Source: Acidobacterium capsulatum ATCC 51196
GTDB lineage: Bacteria; Acidobacteriota; Terriglobia; Terriglobales; Acidobacteriaceae
Length of the DNA stretch: 64,000 nt
Direction: 5' to 3'
Assembly (NCBI RefSeq): GCF_000022565.1
Contig: NC_012483.1
Coordinates: 3,968,001 to 4,032,000, forward strand
The notes below the pieces were generated by a model. It had not been told where the DNA came from. It ran no database searches and worked only from the letters and a program-made list of their open reading frames with translations. Made by a program: the position numbers and the translations under genes. Of the stretch, positions 7,580 to 17,816 are shown one piece after another; position 1 is the stretch's first letter; each line of letters begins with the position of its first letter.

Positions 7580-8167
7580 ATGCCCACTCGCCGTTTCACC
7601 CGCTCCCTCGCCCTCGTCCTCGCCCTTGCGGCCTCGCCGCTGCTGCTCCGCGCGGCCCAGCCCTCCGGCGGCCCGGCGGCTGCGACGATCCTCCACCGCG
7701 CCGAGGCCCAGGCCCGCGCCCAGCACAAAAACATCCTCCTCGAGTTCGGCGCCTCCTGGTGCATCAACTGCAAGCTCTATGACCGCATGCTCGACGACCC
7801 CACGCTGAGCCCCATCCTGCATCGCTACTTCGTCTTCACCACCATGGACACGGGCGAGATGCCCAGCGACCACCACCATGCCGACACCCCCGGCGGCGTC
7901 GCCTATGAGACCTCCATCGGCGGCAAGGGCGCCGGCTGGCCTTATCTGGTGGTGCTCAACCCCGCAGGCAAACCCATCGTGAACTCCTTCCGTCCCGACC
8001 CCAAATCCAAAGACGGCAAGGCAAACATCGGCTATCCCGCGCTGCCTGTCGAAATCGACTGGTTCATGACCATGCTCCATCGCGGCGCACCCGCCATGAG
8101 CGCCGCCGACCGCGCCAAAGTGCGCACCTGGCTTGAGGCCGAAGCGAAGACCCTGACGCACAGCTAA
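7580..8167 (+). CDS. Secreted thioredoxin-fold protein
   Basis: A 195-aa protein with a signal peptide (TRRFTRSLALVLALAASPLL, cleavage expected after the RAA near residue 26). The thioredoxin-like domain carries a CxxC active site in ILLEFGASWCINCKLYD (Cys61, Cys64), as in periplasmic thiol-disulfide proteins of the DsbD-gamma/thioredoxin_7 type. A conserved cis-Pro region is likely at GAGWPYLVVLNPAGK. It probably works in the periplasm on disulfides. It lies 50 bases upstream of the GH39 gene in the same direction, so co-transcription is possible, but no functional link is evident. Confidence 0.85.
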   Translation: MPTRRFTRSLALVLALAASPLLLRAAQPSGGPAAATILHRAEAQARAQHKNILLEFGASWCINCKLYDRMLDDPTLSPILHRYFVFTTMDTGEMPSDHHHADTPGGVAYETSIGGKGAGWPYLVVLNPAGKPIVNSFRPDPKSKDGKANIGYPALPVEIDWFMTMLHRGAPAMSAADRAKVRTWLEAEAKTLTHS

Positions 8168-8217
8168 CACACGAGTCGTTCCACAGGCTGGAATGCCCCA
8201 CCGGGCCCCAAGGATGG

Positions 8218-9927
8218 ATGACGTTGCGATTGCTCCTGCCAGTGTTTTGCCTTTTGGCGTGCTCTTGTGGTGCGCTTGCCCAGGTTGCGCCTGCCGCGCC
8301 GCCGCCCGTCCAGATCGAGGTGCACCTCAACCAGCCCGACGGCCTTCTGCACCCGGTCTGGGCCAATATCGGCCATGACGAGCCAAACTACACCAACTCG
8401 CCCGAGGGGCAGGAATTACTGCGCCAGCTCGCCCGGCTCAGCCCATACGCCTTTCGTGACCGCACGCACAACCTGCTCACCACCGGCAACGGCACGCCGC
8501 GGCTCAAGTGGGGCTCCACCAACGCTTACACGCTGAATGCAGCCGGCCATCCGGTCTATGACTGGAAGATCATCGACCGCATCTTCGACACCTACCGCGC
8601 CACCGGCATCGCCCCCTATGTCGAGATAGGCTTCATGCCCAGGGCGCTATCGTCGCATCCTGAGCCGTACCAGAGCCGATGGCCCTCGGGGCCACTGTTT
8701 ACGGGCTGGTCCTATCCGCCAGACAATTATGCGCAGTGGGGCCAGTTAGTGAACCGCTGGGTGCGGCACATGGCCACCCGTTACGGTGAGGCGACGGTGG
8801 AGCACTGGGACTGGGAGGTCTGGAACGAGCCCGACATCGGCTACTGGCACGGCACCGAGGCGCAGTACAACGCGCTTTATGACTACACGGCGCAGGCCGT
8901 GAAGCAGGCCCTGCCGGCGGCTCCCGTGGGCGGTCCCGCCACCACAGGACCCGACGGCAAGGGCGGCGCGCAGTTTCTGCGGTCATTTTTGACGCATGTC
9001 GTGAGCGGAAAAAACGCCGCAACCGGAAAGACAGGCGCCCCGCTCGACTTCATTTCGTTCCATGCAAAGGGCATCACGCACATGGCCGATGGGCACGCGC
9101 AGATGGACTTGCGACACAACCTTGAGGACATCGCGCACGGCTTTGCCATCGTGGCCAGCTATCCCACTCTGCGCAGCCTGCCCATCGTCATCAGCGAGTC
9201 TGATCCCGAGGGTTGCGCTGCGTGCGCGGCCAGCCTGCACCCCGAGAATTCCTACCGCAACACACCCCAGTATGCGAGCTATGAGGCCGAGCTCTTTGCC
9301 CGCTCCGAGGCGCTGGCCGCGCAGTATGGCGTGCATCTGCAAGGCTACGTGACGTGGGCGTTTACCTTTCCCGGGCACCCGTATTTCTATGGCTATCGCT
9401 CGCTGGCCACGCACGGCATTGACAAGCCGGTGCTCAACGCCTTTCGCATGTTTGGCAAGATGCAGCCGCAGCGCGTGCAGGCTGTGAGCAGCGGCGAGTT
9501 GAGCCTGGCTGCGCTTTTGAAGACGAGCGCCCGCTCGCAGCCCGATATCGGCGTCCTGGCCACGCGCGGTTCGCATGCCGCCAACATTCTGGTCTGGAAC
9601 TACGACGATGATGCAGTCTCCGCGGCCTCATCTTCAGTGCAGGTGCGGGTGAACGGGCTGCCCATGGGCACGCCGCGTGTGCGCGTGACGCAGTTCCGTA
9701 TCGATGACCACCACAGCGACGCCTATACCGTATGGCTCGCGATGGGTTCGCCGCAGCATCCTACGGCAAAGCAGGTGAGGGAATTGAAAGCTGCCGGGCA
9801 GTTGCACCGGCTCGCGCCTCCCGCATGGATACCCGTGCGGAAAGGGAATACAGACGTAGCCTTCACACTGCCCCGGCAAGGCGTCGAACTGATCCGCCTG
9901 CAATGGGCAGCCCCGCAAAAGCGCTGA
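8218..9927 (+). CDS. GH39-family glycoside hydrolase, secreted
   Basis: A 569-aa protein with an N-terminal signal peptide (LRLLLPVFCLLACSCGALAQ; the Cys could also mark a lipoprotein). The (beta/alpha)8 domain has the GH39 features: the acid/base Glu204 in WEVWNEPDIGYW and the nucleophile Glu327 in LPIVISESDPEG. Residues about 420-565 form a beta-sandwich like that of beta-xylosidases. GH39 enzymes cleave beta-xylosides or alpha-iduronides; in a free-living plant-polymer degrader beta-xylosidase is more likely, but that is inference. It ends at a bidirectional terminator shared with lon. Confidence 0.88.
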   Translation: MTLRLLLPVFCLLACSCGALAQVAPAAPPPVQIEVHLNQPDGLLHPVWANIGHDEPNYTNSPEGQELLRQLARLSPYAFRDRTHNLLTTGNGTPRLKWGSTNAYTLNAAGHPVYDWKIIDRIFDTYRATGIAPYVEIGFMPRALSSHPEPYQSRWPSGPLFTGWSYPPDNYAQWGQLVNRWVRHMATRYGEATVEHWDWEVWNEPDIGYWHGTEAQYNALYDYTAQAVKQALPAAPVGGPATTGPDGKGGAQFLRSFLTHVVSGKNAATGKTGAPLDFISFHAKGITHMADGHAQMDLRHNLEDIAHGFAIVASYPTLRSLPIVISESDPEGCAACAASLHPENSYRNTPQYASYEAELFARSEALAAQYGVHLQGYVTWAFTFPGHPYFYGYRSLATHGIDKPVLNAFRMFGKMQPQRVQAVSSGELSLAALLKTSARSQPDIGVLATRGSHAANILVWNYDDDAVSAASSSVQVRVNGLPMGTPRVRVTQFRIDDHHSDAYTVWLAMGSPQHPTAKQVRELKAAGQLHRLAPPAWIPVRKGNTDVAFTLPRQGVELIRLQWAAPQKR

Positions 9928-9950
9928 CAATGCTGCGGCAATTCCAATAA

Positions 9951-9979
9951 AAAGGCTCACCCCTTTCAGGTGAGCCTTT
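9951..9979. terminator. Bidirectional terminator between GH39 gene and lon
   Basis: An 11-base stem, AAAGGCTCACC/GGTGAGCCTTT, with a 7-base loop. A and T runs on the two sides let it serve both convergent genes. Confidence 0.85.
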
Positions 9980-9998
9980 TCGTGACTGATCCGGTTAC

Positions 9999-12446
9999 TT
10001 ACTGATGTGCCCGTCGCTCTGAGTTGCGCGCCGGGGCAGCCGGAGGCACGCTGGGTAGCACTTCCGGCGTGTCCTCTTTCAGCTCCGGCAGCGGAGCGGC
10101 CAAGGCATGCTTGAGCACCTCATCCATCGAATCCACAAAGTGCAGCTTCATGGCCGACTTCAGATTCTCTGGCAACTCGGCGAGGTCCTTGCGGTTTTCT
10201 TCCGGCAGAATCGCCTCAAAGATACCCGCGCGGTGTGCGGCGAGCAGCTTCTCCTTGAGTCCGCCGATGGCGAGCACCTTGCCGCGCAGCGTGATTTCGC
10301 CGGTCATGGCGAGGTCGCGGCGCACCGGCACCTTGGCGAGCGCGCTGGCGAGCGCCGTGGCCAAAGTGATGCCGGCCGAGGGGCCATCCTTGGGAATCGC
10401 GCCCTCGGGCACATGCACGTGGATGTCAATGTTGCGGTAGAACTCGCGCGGCAGGCCAAGATGCTGCGCACGGCTGCGCACATAGCTCAGAGCGGCCTGC
10501 GCCGACTCCTGCATCACGTCGCCGAGCTGGCCCGTCAGCGTGAGCTTGCCCTTGCCGTCCAGCACCTGTACTTCGGTCTGCAGAATGCTGCCGCCCACCT
10601 CGGTCCAGGCCAGGCCGTTGACCAGGCCAATCTCATCCTGCTCATGCACGGCCGAGTCGCGGAACTTCGCCACGCCCAGGAACTCCGCCACGTTTTCCGC
10701 GGTGACGGTTTCCTTGTGCTTCGCGCCATTCTTGACGACGCGCCGCGCCACCTTGCGGCAGATGTTGCCCAGCTCGCGCTCCAGGTTGCGCACGCCCGCT
10801 TCGCGCGTGTAGTTGCGAATGACGGCGGTGACCGCATCGTCTTCAAAGACGATGTTCTTCTCGGTCAGGCCCGCGCCCTCGCGCTGCTTGCGAATCAGGT
10901 ACTGCTTGGCGATCTCGAGCTTCTCCACCTCGGTGTAGCCGTGCAGGCGCAGAATCTCCATGCGGTCCTGCAGCGGAGCCGGAATGGTGTGCAGCACGTT
11001 GGCCGTCGCCACGAAGAGCACCTGCGAAAGGTCGTACTCCACGTCGAGATAGTGATCCTGAAAGGTCGAGTTCTGCTCCGGGTCCAGCACTTCGAGCAGC
11101 GCCGAGGCCGGATCGCCGCGGAAGTCCGAGGCCATCTTGTCGATCTCGTCGAGCATCATCACCGGATTGCGCGTGCCCGCCTTCTTCATCGACTGGATGA
11201 TCTGGCCCGGCAGTGCGCCGATGTAGGTGCGGCGATGCCCGCGAATCTCAGCCTCGTCGCGCACGCCGCCGAGCGAGAGGCGCACAAACTTGCGGCCCGT
11301 CGCCTTGGCGATGGACATGCCGAGCGAGGTCTTGCCGACGCCCGGAGGCCCGACGAAGCAGAGAATCGAGCCCTTGGGATTCTTGACGAGCTGGCGCACG
11401 GCGAGAAATTCGAGAATGCGCTCCTTGATCTTTTCGAGGCCGTAGTGGTCCTCATTGAGCACCTTCTCGGCGACGTCGATGCTGCGCGTCTCCTTCGACT
11501 TCTTCTTCCACGGCACCGCGAGCAGCCAGTCAAGATAGTTGCGCGACACGGTCGATTCAGCCGACATGGGCGGCATGGCTTCGAGCTTGCGCAGCTCCTG
11601 CACGGCCTTTTCGAGCACATCGGCGGGCATGCCGGCGTTCTCAATCTTCTTCTTCAGCTCGTCGAACTCGCTCTTTTCGCCGCGGCCCAGTTCCTTCTGA
11701 ATAGCCTTGATCTTCTCGTTGAGGTAGTACTCTTTCTGGGCCTTCTCCATCTGGCGCTTCACGCGCGACTGGATGCTGCGGTCCATGTTGAGCTTTTCGA
11801 TCTCGATGTCGAGCACGTCGCCGATCTTGTTCAGGCGGTCCATCGGGTCAAAGATATCGAGCAGGTCCTGCTTTTCCTGAATCTCAAGCTGCAGGTTGGC
11901 GGCGATCGTGTCGGCCAGCTTCGAGGGCTCATCGGTGCGGATGGCCGCCGTGACGGTCTCCACATTCAGCGACTGCTGCAGCTTGACGTACTGCTCAAAC
12001 AGGCTGGTCACGCGCTGCGCCAGTTGCTCCACGGCGGGCGTCATCTCGAGCGGCGTGCGATAGGTCCTGACCGTGGCGACAAAGAAGCCGTCATTGTCAT
12101 TCAGATCGGTGCAGCGGGCGCGCTCCAGGCCCTCCACCAGCACCTTGATGTTGCCATCGGGCATCTTGACGCTCTGCACAATGTTGCCGATGGTGCCCAC
12201 GGAGTAGATATCATCCGGGCGCGGCTCATCGACACGCGCATCGTGCTGCGTGGCCAGAAAAATCTTGCGGTCGCCGGTCAGCGCTTCTTCCAGTGCGCGA
12301 ACGCTCGACTCGCGGCCCACCACAAAGGGTGTCATCATGTGCGGAAAGATCACCATGTCCCGAATGGGCATCATGGGGAGCTTGCGCGTTTCACTGCGAT
12401 CTTTAGGATCCTTGGACTGAGTCACTTCTTCCCCTTGTTTTTTCAT
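9999..12446 (-). CDS. lon: ATP-dependent protease Lon
   Basis: An 815-aa cytoplasmic AAA+ protease that degrades damaged and regulatory proteins. Order of parts: N-terminal substrate-binding domain ([19 protein letters not shown]), coiled coil ([20 protein letters not shown]), AAA+ module with Walker [10 protein letters not shown] and Walker [10 protein letters not shown], then the Ser-Lys protease domain with the catalytic Ser in PKDGPSAG and the Lys in [18 protein letters not shown]. Length is normal for bacterial LonA. It is the last gene of the tig-clpP-clpX-lon cluster; a hairpin at 12564-12587 separates it from clpX, so it may have its own promoter. Confidence 0.98.
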   Translation of the reverse strand: MKKQGEEVTQSKDPKDRSETRKLPMMPIRDMVIFPHMMTPFVVGRESSVRALEEALTGDRKIFLATQHDARVDEPRPDDIYSVGTIGNIVQSVKMPDGNIKVLVEGLERARCTDLNDNDGFFVATVRTYRTPLEMTPAVEQLAQRVTSLFEQYVKLQQSLNVETVTAAIRTDEPSKLADTIAANLQLEIQEKQDLLDIFDPMDRLNKIGDVLDIEIEKLNMDRSIQSRVKRQMEKAQKEYYLNEKIKAIQKELGRGEKSEFDELKKKIENAGMPADVLEKAVQELRKLEAMPPMSAESTVSRNYLDWLLAVPWKKKSKETRSIDVAEKVLNEDHYGLEKIKERILEFLAVRQLVKNPKGSILCFVGPPGVGKTSLGMSIAKATGRKFVRLSLGGVRDEAEIRGHRRTYIGALPGQIIQSMKKAGTRNPVMMLDEIDKMASDFRGDPASALLEVLDPEQNSTFQDHYLDVEYDLSQVLFVATANVLHTIPAPLQDRMEILRLHGYTEVEKLEIAKQYLIRKQREGAGLTEKNIVFEDDAVTAVIRNYTREAGVRNLERELGNICRKVARRVVKNGAKHKETVTAENVAEFLGVAKFRDSAVHEQDEIGLVNGLAWTEVGGSILQTEVQVLDGKGKLTLTGQLGDVMQESAQAALSYVRSRAQHLGLPREFYRNIDIHVHVPEGAIPKDGPSAGITLATALASALAKVPVRRDLAMTGEITLRGKVLAIGGLKEKLLAAHRAGIFEAILPEENRKDLAELPENLKSAMKLHFVDSMDEVLKHALAAPLPELKEDTPEVLPSVPPAAPARNSERRAHQ

Positions 12447-12563
12447 CCTGAACTGTTAGATGAACTGTAACGCATTCCGGTGCTTCCTCGCCGGGCCATC
12501 CTGTGGGTTTCAGCGTACCTGAAGAGAGTCGTGCGAGGAACGGGCGGTTTTCGCCAGAATGAA

Positions 12564-12587
12564 GAAAGCGGGCCGCGGCCCGCTTTC
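12564..12587 (-). terminator. Hairpin between clpX and lon
   Basis: A perfect 24-base palindrome of GAAAGCGGG-CCGCGG-CCCGCTTTC form just after the clpX stop on the minus strand. The following T tract is weak, so termination may be partial. Confidence 0.65.
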
Positions 12588-12615
12588 CCTGATAAAACAT
12601 CTTAATTTCGCGTGC

Positions 12616-13896
12616 TCAACCGGCCTTATCGAGAAGACTGAGCGAAAGATCGCGCTTCTTGACCATTTCGGCGTCGATGACCAGATCGCTCACCCGCTTG
12701 TTGCTGGGCAGGTGATACATCAGGTCAAGCATCAACTCCTCCAGAATCATGCGCAGACCGCGCGCGCCCACCTTGCGGTCGAGCGCCTCGAGCGCGATGG
12801 CGTGAGCCGCTTCCTCTGAGAAGACCAGATTGACGCCCTCAAACTCAAAGAGCTTCTGATACTGCTTCAGAATGGCGTTGCGGGGCTTGGTCAGGATTTC
12901 CACCAGCGCCGCCTCATCCAGCTCATCGAGAATGCCGATGACCGGCAGACGGCCGACAAACTCAGGAATCAGGCCGTAGCGGATCAGATCCTGCGGCTCG
13001 GCCATGCGCAGCAGCTCGGTATCGCGCTGCGTGCGGGTCGTCTGGCCGTTCTCCTGCTGGTCTTTTTCGGCGATGGCCTTGAAGCCGAGCGCCTTCTTGC
13101 CGACACGGCGTCCCACCACTCGCTCCAGCCCGACGAAGGCGCCGCCGCAGATGAAGAGAATATTGGTGGTGTCCACCGGTGTGAACTCCTGGTGCGGGTG
13201 CTTGCGGCCGCCCTGCGGGGGCACATTCGCCACCGTGCCTTCCAGAATCTTCAGCAGGGCCTGTTGCACGCCCTCGCCCGACACGTCGCGCGTGATGGAG
13301 GGGTTCTCGTCCTTGCGGCCGATCTTGTCGATCTCATCAATATAGATAATGCCGGTCTGCGCGCGCGCCACATCGCCGTCGGCGGCTTGCAGCAGCTTCA
13401 GGATGATGTTCTCGACGTCCTCGCCCACATACCCGGCTTCCGTGAGCGTGGTGGCGTCCACAATGGCAAACGGCACGTCGAGCATCTTGGCCAGCGTATG
13501 CGCCAGCAGAGTCTTGCCGCTGCCTGTGGGGCCTACCAGAAGGATGTTTGACTTCGCCAGCTCCACATCATTGCCGCGCGTGCGGTTCATCTGGATGCGC
13601 TTGTAGTGGTTGTAAACGGCGACGGCCAGCTTCTTCTTGGTCTGCTCCTGGCCGATGACGTACTCGTCCAGAAACGCCTTCACTTCGAGCGGCTTGGGCA
13701 ACTGCGTGGGAGCAGCGCCCGCAGGGGCCTCGGCACGGTCATCCTCGAGGATGGAATTGCATACCGCCACGCACTCGTCGCAGATATAGGCGCGGGGATA
13801 ATCGCTCGGGGATGAAATGAGTTTGGCCACAGCGTCCTGAGACTTGTGGCAGAACGAACAGCGGAGCGAGTCGTCCGAACCCGTGCGCGTCTTCAT
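12616..13896 (-). CDS. clpX: ClpX, ATPase subunit of the ClpXP protease
   Basis: A 426-aa AAA+ unfoldase that feeds tagged proteins into ClpP. The N-terminal zinc finger is intact (LRCSFCHKS...[10 protein letters not shown]), followed by Walker [16 protein letters not shown], Walker [15 protein letters not shown], a GFKAIA segment and the C-terminal small domain ending [19 protein letters not shown]. The ATG at 13896 is chosen because AAGGAG lies 10 bases upstream; a GTG at 13917 is also in frame. It follows clpP by about 55 bases in the same direction, the usual pairing. Confidence 0.97.
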   Translation of the reverse strand: MKTRTGSDDSLRCSFCHKSQDAVAKLISSPSDYPRAYICDECVAVCNSILEDDRAEAPAGAAPTQLPKPLEVKAFLDEYVIGQEQTKKKLAVAVYNHYKRIQMNRTRGNDVELAKSNILLVGPTGSGKTLLAHTLAKMLDVPFAIVDATTLTEAGYVGEDVENIILKLLQAADGDVARAQTGIIYIDEIDKIGRKDENPSITRDVSGEGVQQALLKILEGTVANVPPQGGRKHPHQEFTPVDTTNILFICGGAFVGLERVVGRRVGKKALGFKAIAEKDQQENGQTTRTQRDTELLRMAEPQDLIRYGLIPEFVGRLPVIGILDELDEAALVEILTKPRNAILKQYQKLFEFEGVNLVFSEEAAHAIALEALDRKVGARGLRMILEELMLDLMYHLPSNKRVSDLVIDAEMVKKRDLSLSLLDKAG

Positions 13897-13950
13897 GCTG
13901 ATGTAACTCCTTGGCACTCCAGACCGGCCGATGGACCGCCCTTAGGCGGT

Positions 13951-14541
13951 CTAGACGCGTGGCCGGTCGATGATTTCGTCGATGATGCCATACTCCTTGG
14001 CCTGTGGCGCGTTCATGATAAAGTCGCGCTCCACATCGCGCTCGATCCGTTCGAGCGACTGGCCGGTGTGCTTTGACATCAGATTATTGGTTATCTCGCG
14101 AATGCGCAAAATCTCGCGAGCGTGAATGTCGATATCCGTCGCCTGGCCGGAGAGCCCGCCCATCGACGGCTGGTGAATCAGAATGCGGGAGTTGGGCAGG
14201 GCAAAGCGCTTGCCCGCCGTGCCCGACATGAGCAGAAAAGCGCCCATGCTGGCCGCCTGGCCGATGCAATAAGTGACCACATCGTTCTTGATGAACTGCA
14301 TGGTGTCATAAATCGCCAGACCTGCCGTGATGGAGCCGCCCGGCGAGTTGATGTAAAGCTGAATGTCCTTGTCCGGATCTTCGGCCGACAGGAAGAGCAA
14401 TTGCGCGATGACCAGATTCGCAATCTGGTCGTCGATCGGGGTGCCGAGAAAGATGATGTTGTCGCGCAGCAGACGGGAATAAATATCGTAGGCGCGTTCG
14501 CCGCGATTCGTCTGCTCGATGACCATGGGTACCAGTGCCAT
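13951..14541 (-). CDS. clpP: ClpP, proteolytic subunit of Clp proteases
   Basis: A 196-aa serine protease that forms the barrel used by ClpX. The catalytic triad is visible: Ser in [14 protein letters not shown], His in [11 protein letters not shown] and Asp in [11 protein letters not shown]. The start [20 protein letters not shown] at 14541 gives the normal length; the frame is open further upstream, but those 48 residues do not resemble ClpP. The N-terminal segment through [11 protein letters not shown] is expected to gate the pore. It lies between tig and clpX. Confidence 0.96.
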   Translation of the reverse strand: MALVPMVIEQTNRGERAYDIYSRLLRDNIIFLGTPIDDQIANLVIAQLLFLSAEDPDKDIQLYINSPGGSITAGLAIYDTMQFIKNDVVTYCIGQAASMGAFLLMSGTAGKRFALPNSRILIHQPSMGGLSGQATDIDIHAREILRIREITNNLMSKHTGQSLERIERDVERDFIMNAPQAKEYGIIDEIIDRPRV

Positions 14542-14644
14542 GTGTGCCCTTTTCCACTCCTCGAAGCGCCCTCGCTTCGGTGCTGATGGTGCGTGGAAGG
14601 CTGGCGGGCCAGTGAAGGGCCGCGCCAGCCCTGAATCTACGCGT

Positions 14645-16063
14645 TTAGCCGAGTTTCTCGACCAGCATTTTGCCGGTCTTTTCACGCCTGATTTGTTCCC
14701 GGATTCTAGCGAGATTGCCCTCGCTGGTCAAACGCGAGCGCAGCACATCGACCGGCTCCTGCATCTGCACCGAGAGCATGAAAAGTTCCTTGTCCAGCTC
14801 CTCTTCGCTCACTTCCACCTTCTCGGCGTCTGCGATCTTGTCCAGAATCAGGGTGCCCTTTACCTCGGCTTGTGCTCCGGCATGCTGGCCCTCGCGCAGG
14901 CGGGCAAAGTCGAGCTTGCGCATGTCTTCGGTGCGCATGCCCTGGGCCGCCAGAGCGCGCAGGCCGCGGTCAAGCCGCGCATCAATCTGGCTCTGCACCA
15001 GCGATTCGGGCACGGGGAACTGGAAGCGCTCCACGTAGGCGTCGATGAGCTTGTTGCGGGTTTCCGATTCAACGCGGCGCGCCTTTTCCTCGGTCATGTG
15101 CTCGCGCAACTTCTGTTTGAAGTCGTCAAAGCTCTCGTACTCGCCCAGTTCCTTGGCAAACTCGTCGTTCAGCTCGGGCTGCACGCGGGTCTTGATGCCG
15201 TTCACGGTCACGTCGTAGGCGACCGTCTTGCCCGCAAGGCGCTGCTCGCCAAACTCTGCCGGGTAGGCCACCTCAAACTTCAGCTCCTGGCCGGGCTTGG
15301 CTCCACGCAGGCTCTCGCTGAAGGCGGGCAGGGTATTCGTGCCACCCACTTCCACCATCACGTCCTGGCCCTCGATGGGCTGGTCCGCATTTTCGCCTTC
15401 GGCTTCTTCGCCGGCGATCTGGCCCTGGAAGGTGATCTGCGCAAAGTCGCCATCGGCGAGCGCGCGATCTTCGGTGACCGGCTCCATGGTGGAGCGCGAA
15501 TCGATGATGCGCTTCAGCTCTTCGTCAAACTCGGCGTCGGTCAGGGCCGCGTCGGCCTTTTCGACCTTGATGTCCTGGTAGCCGTCGACGGAGAACTCCG
15601 GCATCACCTCAAAGACAGCCTTGAAGCGCAGGGGATCGCCATCCTTGAGGTGCAGCTCGGTTACCTGCGGCTGCGAAATCGGCTGCAGGCCCTTGGCGTC
15701 AATGGCCGCGCGGAAGTGATGCGGCAGCACGGTCTCGACCACTTCCTGCTGGATCGTGTCCTGGAAGCGGTTGCGCAGGATGGTCTCGGGCACCTTGCCG
15801 GCGCGGAAGCCGGGAATGCGAGCCTGCTTCTGAATCTTTTTGAGAACGCTGCGGAACGCCTTGCTGACTTCGTCGGCGGGAATCTCGACCTCGACGTCGC
15901 GGGTGCACTCGGGGTTCAGCGTGGGACCATGCTGGTGCTCATGGCTGTGCTGATGCTCGTGCGTGTGCTCATCGCCGTGAGCGTGCTCGTGACCCTCGTG
16001 TGCGGCGGTTTCAGTGGCGGTTTCGGGATTCGGGGTGTTATCGATGGTCTCTGTCGCGGTCAA
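14645..16063 (-). CDS. tig: Trigger factor with His-rich N-terminal extension
   Basis: A ribosome-bound chaperone and prolyl isomerase that meets nascent chains. The ribosome-binding signature is present ([18 protein letters not shown]), followed by the FKBP-like domain and a long helical C-terminal domain. The best start is a TTG at 16063 with AGAAGG six bases upstream, giving 472 aa; no in-frame stop excludes a longer form. Ahead of the normal core, residues about 22-45 are unusual: eleven His alternate with Glu, Gln, Ser and Thr, a likely metal-binding segment absent from typical trigger factors. It heads the tig-clpP-clpX cluster. Confidence 0.95.
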   Translation of the reverse strand: MTATETIDNTPNPETATETAAHEGHEHAHGDEHTHEHQHSHEHQHGPTLNPECTRDVEVEIPADEVSKAFRSVLKKIQKQARIPGFRAGKVPETILRNRFQDTIQQEVVETVLPHHFRAAIDAKGLQPISQPQVTELHLKDGDPLRFKAVFEVMPEFSVDGYQDIKVEKADAALTDAEFDEELKRIIDSRSTMEPVTEDRALADGDFAQITFQGQIAGEEAEGENADQPIEGQDVMVEVGGTNTLPAFSESLRGAKPGQELKFEVAYPAEFGEQRLAGKTVAYDVTVNGIKTRVQPELNDEFAKELGEYESFDDFKQKLREHMTEEKARRVESETRNKLIDAYVERFQFPVPESLVQSQIDARLDRGLRALAAQGMRTEDMRKLDFARLREGQHAGAQAEVKGTLILDKIADAEKVEVSEEELDKELFMLSVQMQEPVDVLRSRLTSEGNLARIREQIRREKTGKMLVEKLG

Positions 16064-16255
16064 CGTGTGCCTTCTGTCTTCTAAATGAGTGCCGCCCGCA
16101 GGAAAGCGGTCGTCGCGCCGGCGTAAACTGCATCGGCAGCAACCGCAGGCGGCGGCTCTTTCCATGGTACGGAGGCGGAGCATGAGGGGTCAAACGCATC
16201 ACCTGCTCATGAGTTGCTGCCGGGCAGCACGGCGCGCGCGGAAAGCGTCTATCCT

Positions 16256-17545
16256 ATGCCTGCCGCCGCAGTCACGGCGGCGCAGTGGAGCGTGGCTTTG
16301 GATCTGACGTTTTTCTTCGGCGTGCTGGGGGGCTTGCTGGTGCTGGCCTTTCTGGCCAATCTGCTGGCGCGCAAGACCGGCCTGCCCGATGTGCTGGTGC
16401 TCATGGCCACAGGCGTGTTGATTGGCCCGGTTCTTCACCTCATCAATCTGACGCAGTACCCCGGTTTGCGCGCCGGCTTTGGCACGCTCGCGCTGATTCT
16501 CATTCTGCTCGAGGCTGGCCTTGAGCTGGATCTGCGCCAACTCCTCAAATATTTGCCGGCCGGCATTCTGCTGGCGGCGGTCAGCTACGCGCTTTGCCTG
16601 CTGCTGATTGCGCCGGTGACGCACCGGCTGCTGGGGCTCTCGTGGAGAGACGCCATTCTGGTGGCAGCGGTGCTCGGCGGCGTGAGCGCGTCGGTCTCGC
16701 TGCCGGTGCTGCAGACCATGCGAATGCGCACCAGCCTGCGCATGATTCTTACGGTCGAAGGCGCGATGGCCGACATTTTCTCGGTGCTCACCGTGACCTC
16801 GCTGCTGCACGCCCCGGCGGGAACCGTTCCGGTCGGCTCGCTGCTCGGCGGCCTTGCTATGAAGCTGGGCATCAGCGTGGTGCTGGGCATCGCCGTCGGC
16901 GCGGGCTGGGCCGTGCTGCTGCCGCGCCTCTCCGACCGCAGCTTCTGGCAGGTGCTCACCTTCGGCGCGGTGCTGGTGCTCTTCGCGGTCACGGATGCGG
17001 TGGGCGGCGGCGACCTGCTGGCCGTGCTGATCTTCGGACTCGCCCTGGCCAACCTGCCTCTCGCCCGGCGGTATCTGGCGTCCGGCAACGTATGGCAGCT
17101 TCGTTACGTAAAGCCGACCGAGGAGCAGACGCAGTTGCTCGCCTTTCATGCCGAGCTGAGCTTCCTGGTGCGCACCTTCTTCTTTGTGCTTGTCGGCATG
17201 GACATTGAGTTTTCCGGTTTCGCGACGGAGTGGAAGCCCATTGTGGCCGTGGTGCTGGTCGTGCTGCTGGCGCGCGGGTTTGCAATCCTTGCCACACGCC
17301 TTTTATGGCGTGACTCGCACCCGCTCGAGCGCGAACTGGCCTTCTGGATGCACCCTCGGGGACTGATCACAGTGGTGCTGGCGCTCCGCGTGGTGAATGT
17401 ACGTGGAGCTTCCATGAACTTTCTGGTGGACATGGCCTTCGCCCTGGTGCTGCTCAACGGCCTCGGCATGACGGTGGGCACCGTGCGCGGCCAGCGGCTG
17501 GCAAGCATTCCAGAGTTGCAGGAGGGCGCGTCGGAGGCGCAATGA
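16256..17545 (+). CDS. Cation:proton antiporter (CPA family)
   Basis: A 429-aa integral inner-membrane protein with about 12 hydrophobic segments. It resembles the Na+/H+ exchanger (CPA1/CPA2) fold: a GLPDVLVLMATGVLIGP motif in the second segment, LEAGLELDLRQ in the loop after the third, and FFVLVGMDIEFSG plus a polar WMHPRGLITVVLALR near the end. It likely exchanges Na+ or K+ for H+. The ATG at 16256 is preferred; a TTG at 16214 would add 14 residues without improving the membrane start. It is divergent from tig, with no associated TrkA-type regulatory domain. Confidence 0.88.
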   Translation: MPAAAVTAAQWSVALDLTFFFGVLGGLLVLAFLANLLARKTGLPDVLVLMATGVLIGPVLHLINLTQYPGLRAGFGTLALILILLEAGLELDLRQLLKYLPAGILLAAVSYALCLLLIAPVTHRLLGLSWRDAILVAAVLGGVSASVSLPVLQTMRMRTSLRMILTVEGAMADIFSVLTVTSLLHAPAGTVPVGSLLGGLAMKLGISVVLGIAVGAGWAVLLPRLSDRSFWQVLTFGAVLVLFAVTDAVGGGDLLAVLIFGLALANLPLARRYLASGNVWQLRYVKPTEEQTQLLAFHAELSFLVRTFFFVLVGMDIEFSGFATEWKPIVAVVLVVLLARGFAILATRLLWRDSHPLERELAFWMHPRGLITVVLALRVVNVRGASMNFLVDMAFALVLLNGLGMTVGTVRGQRLASIPELQEGASEAQ

Positions 17546-17816
17546 ACCGGCCGGCCGGATAAGTTGCGCCGCTGCCACATCGAGAGAGAAAGATGGAAGG
17601 CGGAAGGGGCAAGAGGGCGCTTCGTGGGGCTTGAGGGCTTTGTCTGAATCCCTGCAACCCTTTGCATCCGAATCAACTGCTTGCGTATCCAATGAAAGGT
17701 ATTTTGAGAAACAAATTGCCCTCATTGCGCCGCGCTTCTCCTGGAGTTTCTTCGCGGCGGCTACTCACAACGTTTCCGCCGTTGCCGGCAGGCTGCCGGG
17801 CGGCGCCAACGCCTGA

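Noticed and set aside
10107-12470. Very long open frame antisense to lon
   Set aside because: Lon is unmistakable on the other strand. High GC and skewed third positions keep the antisense frame open; the translation is low-complexity, rich in His, Leu, Ala and Arg, with no domain.
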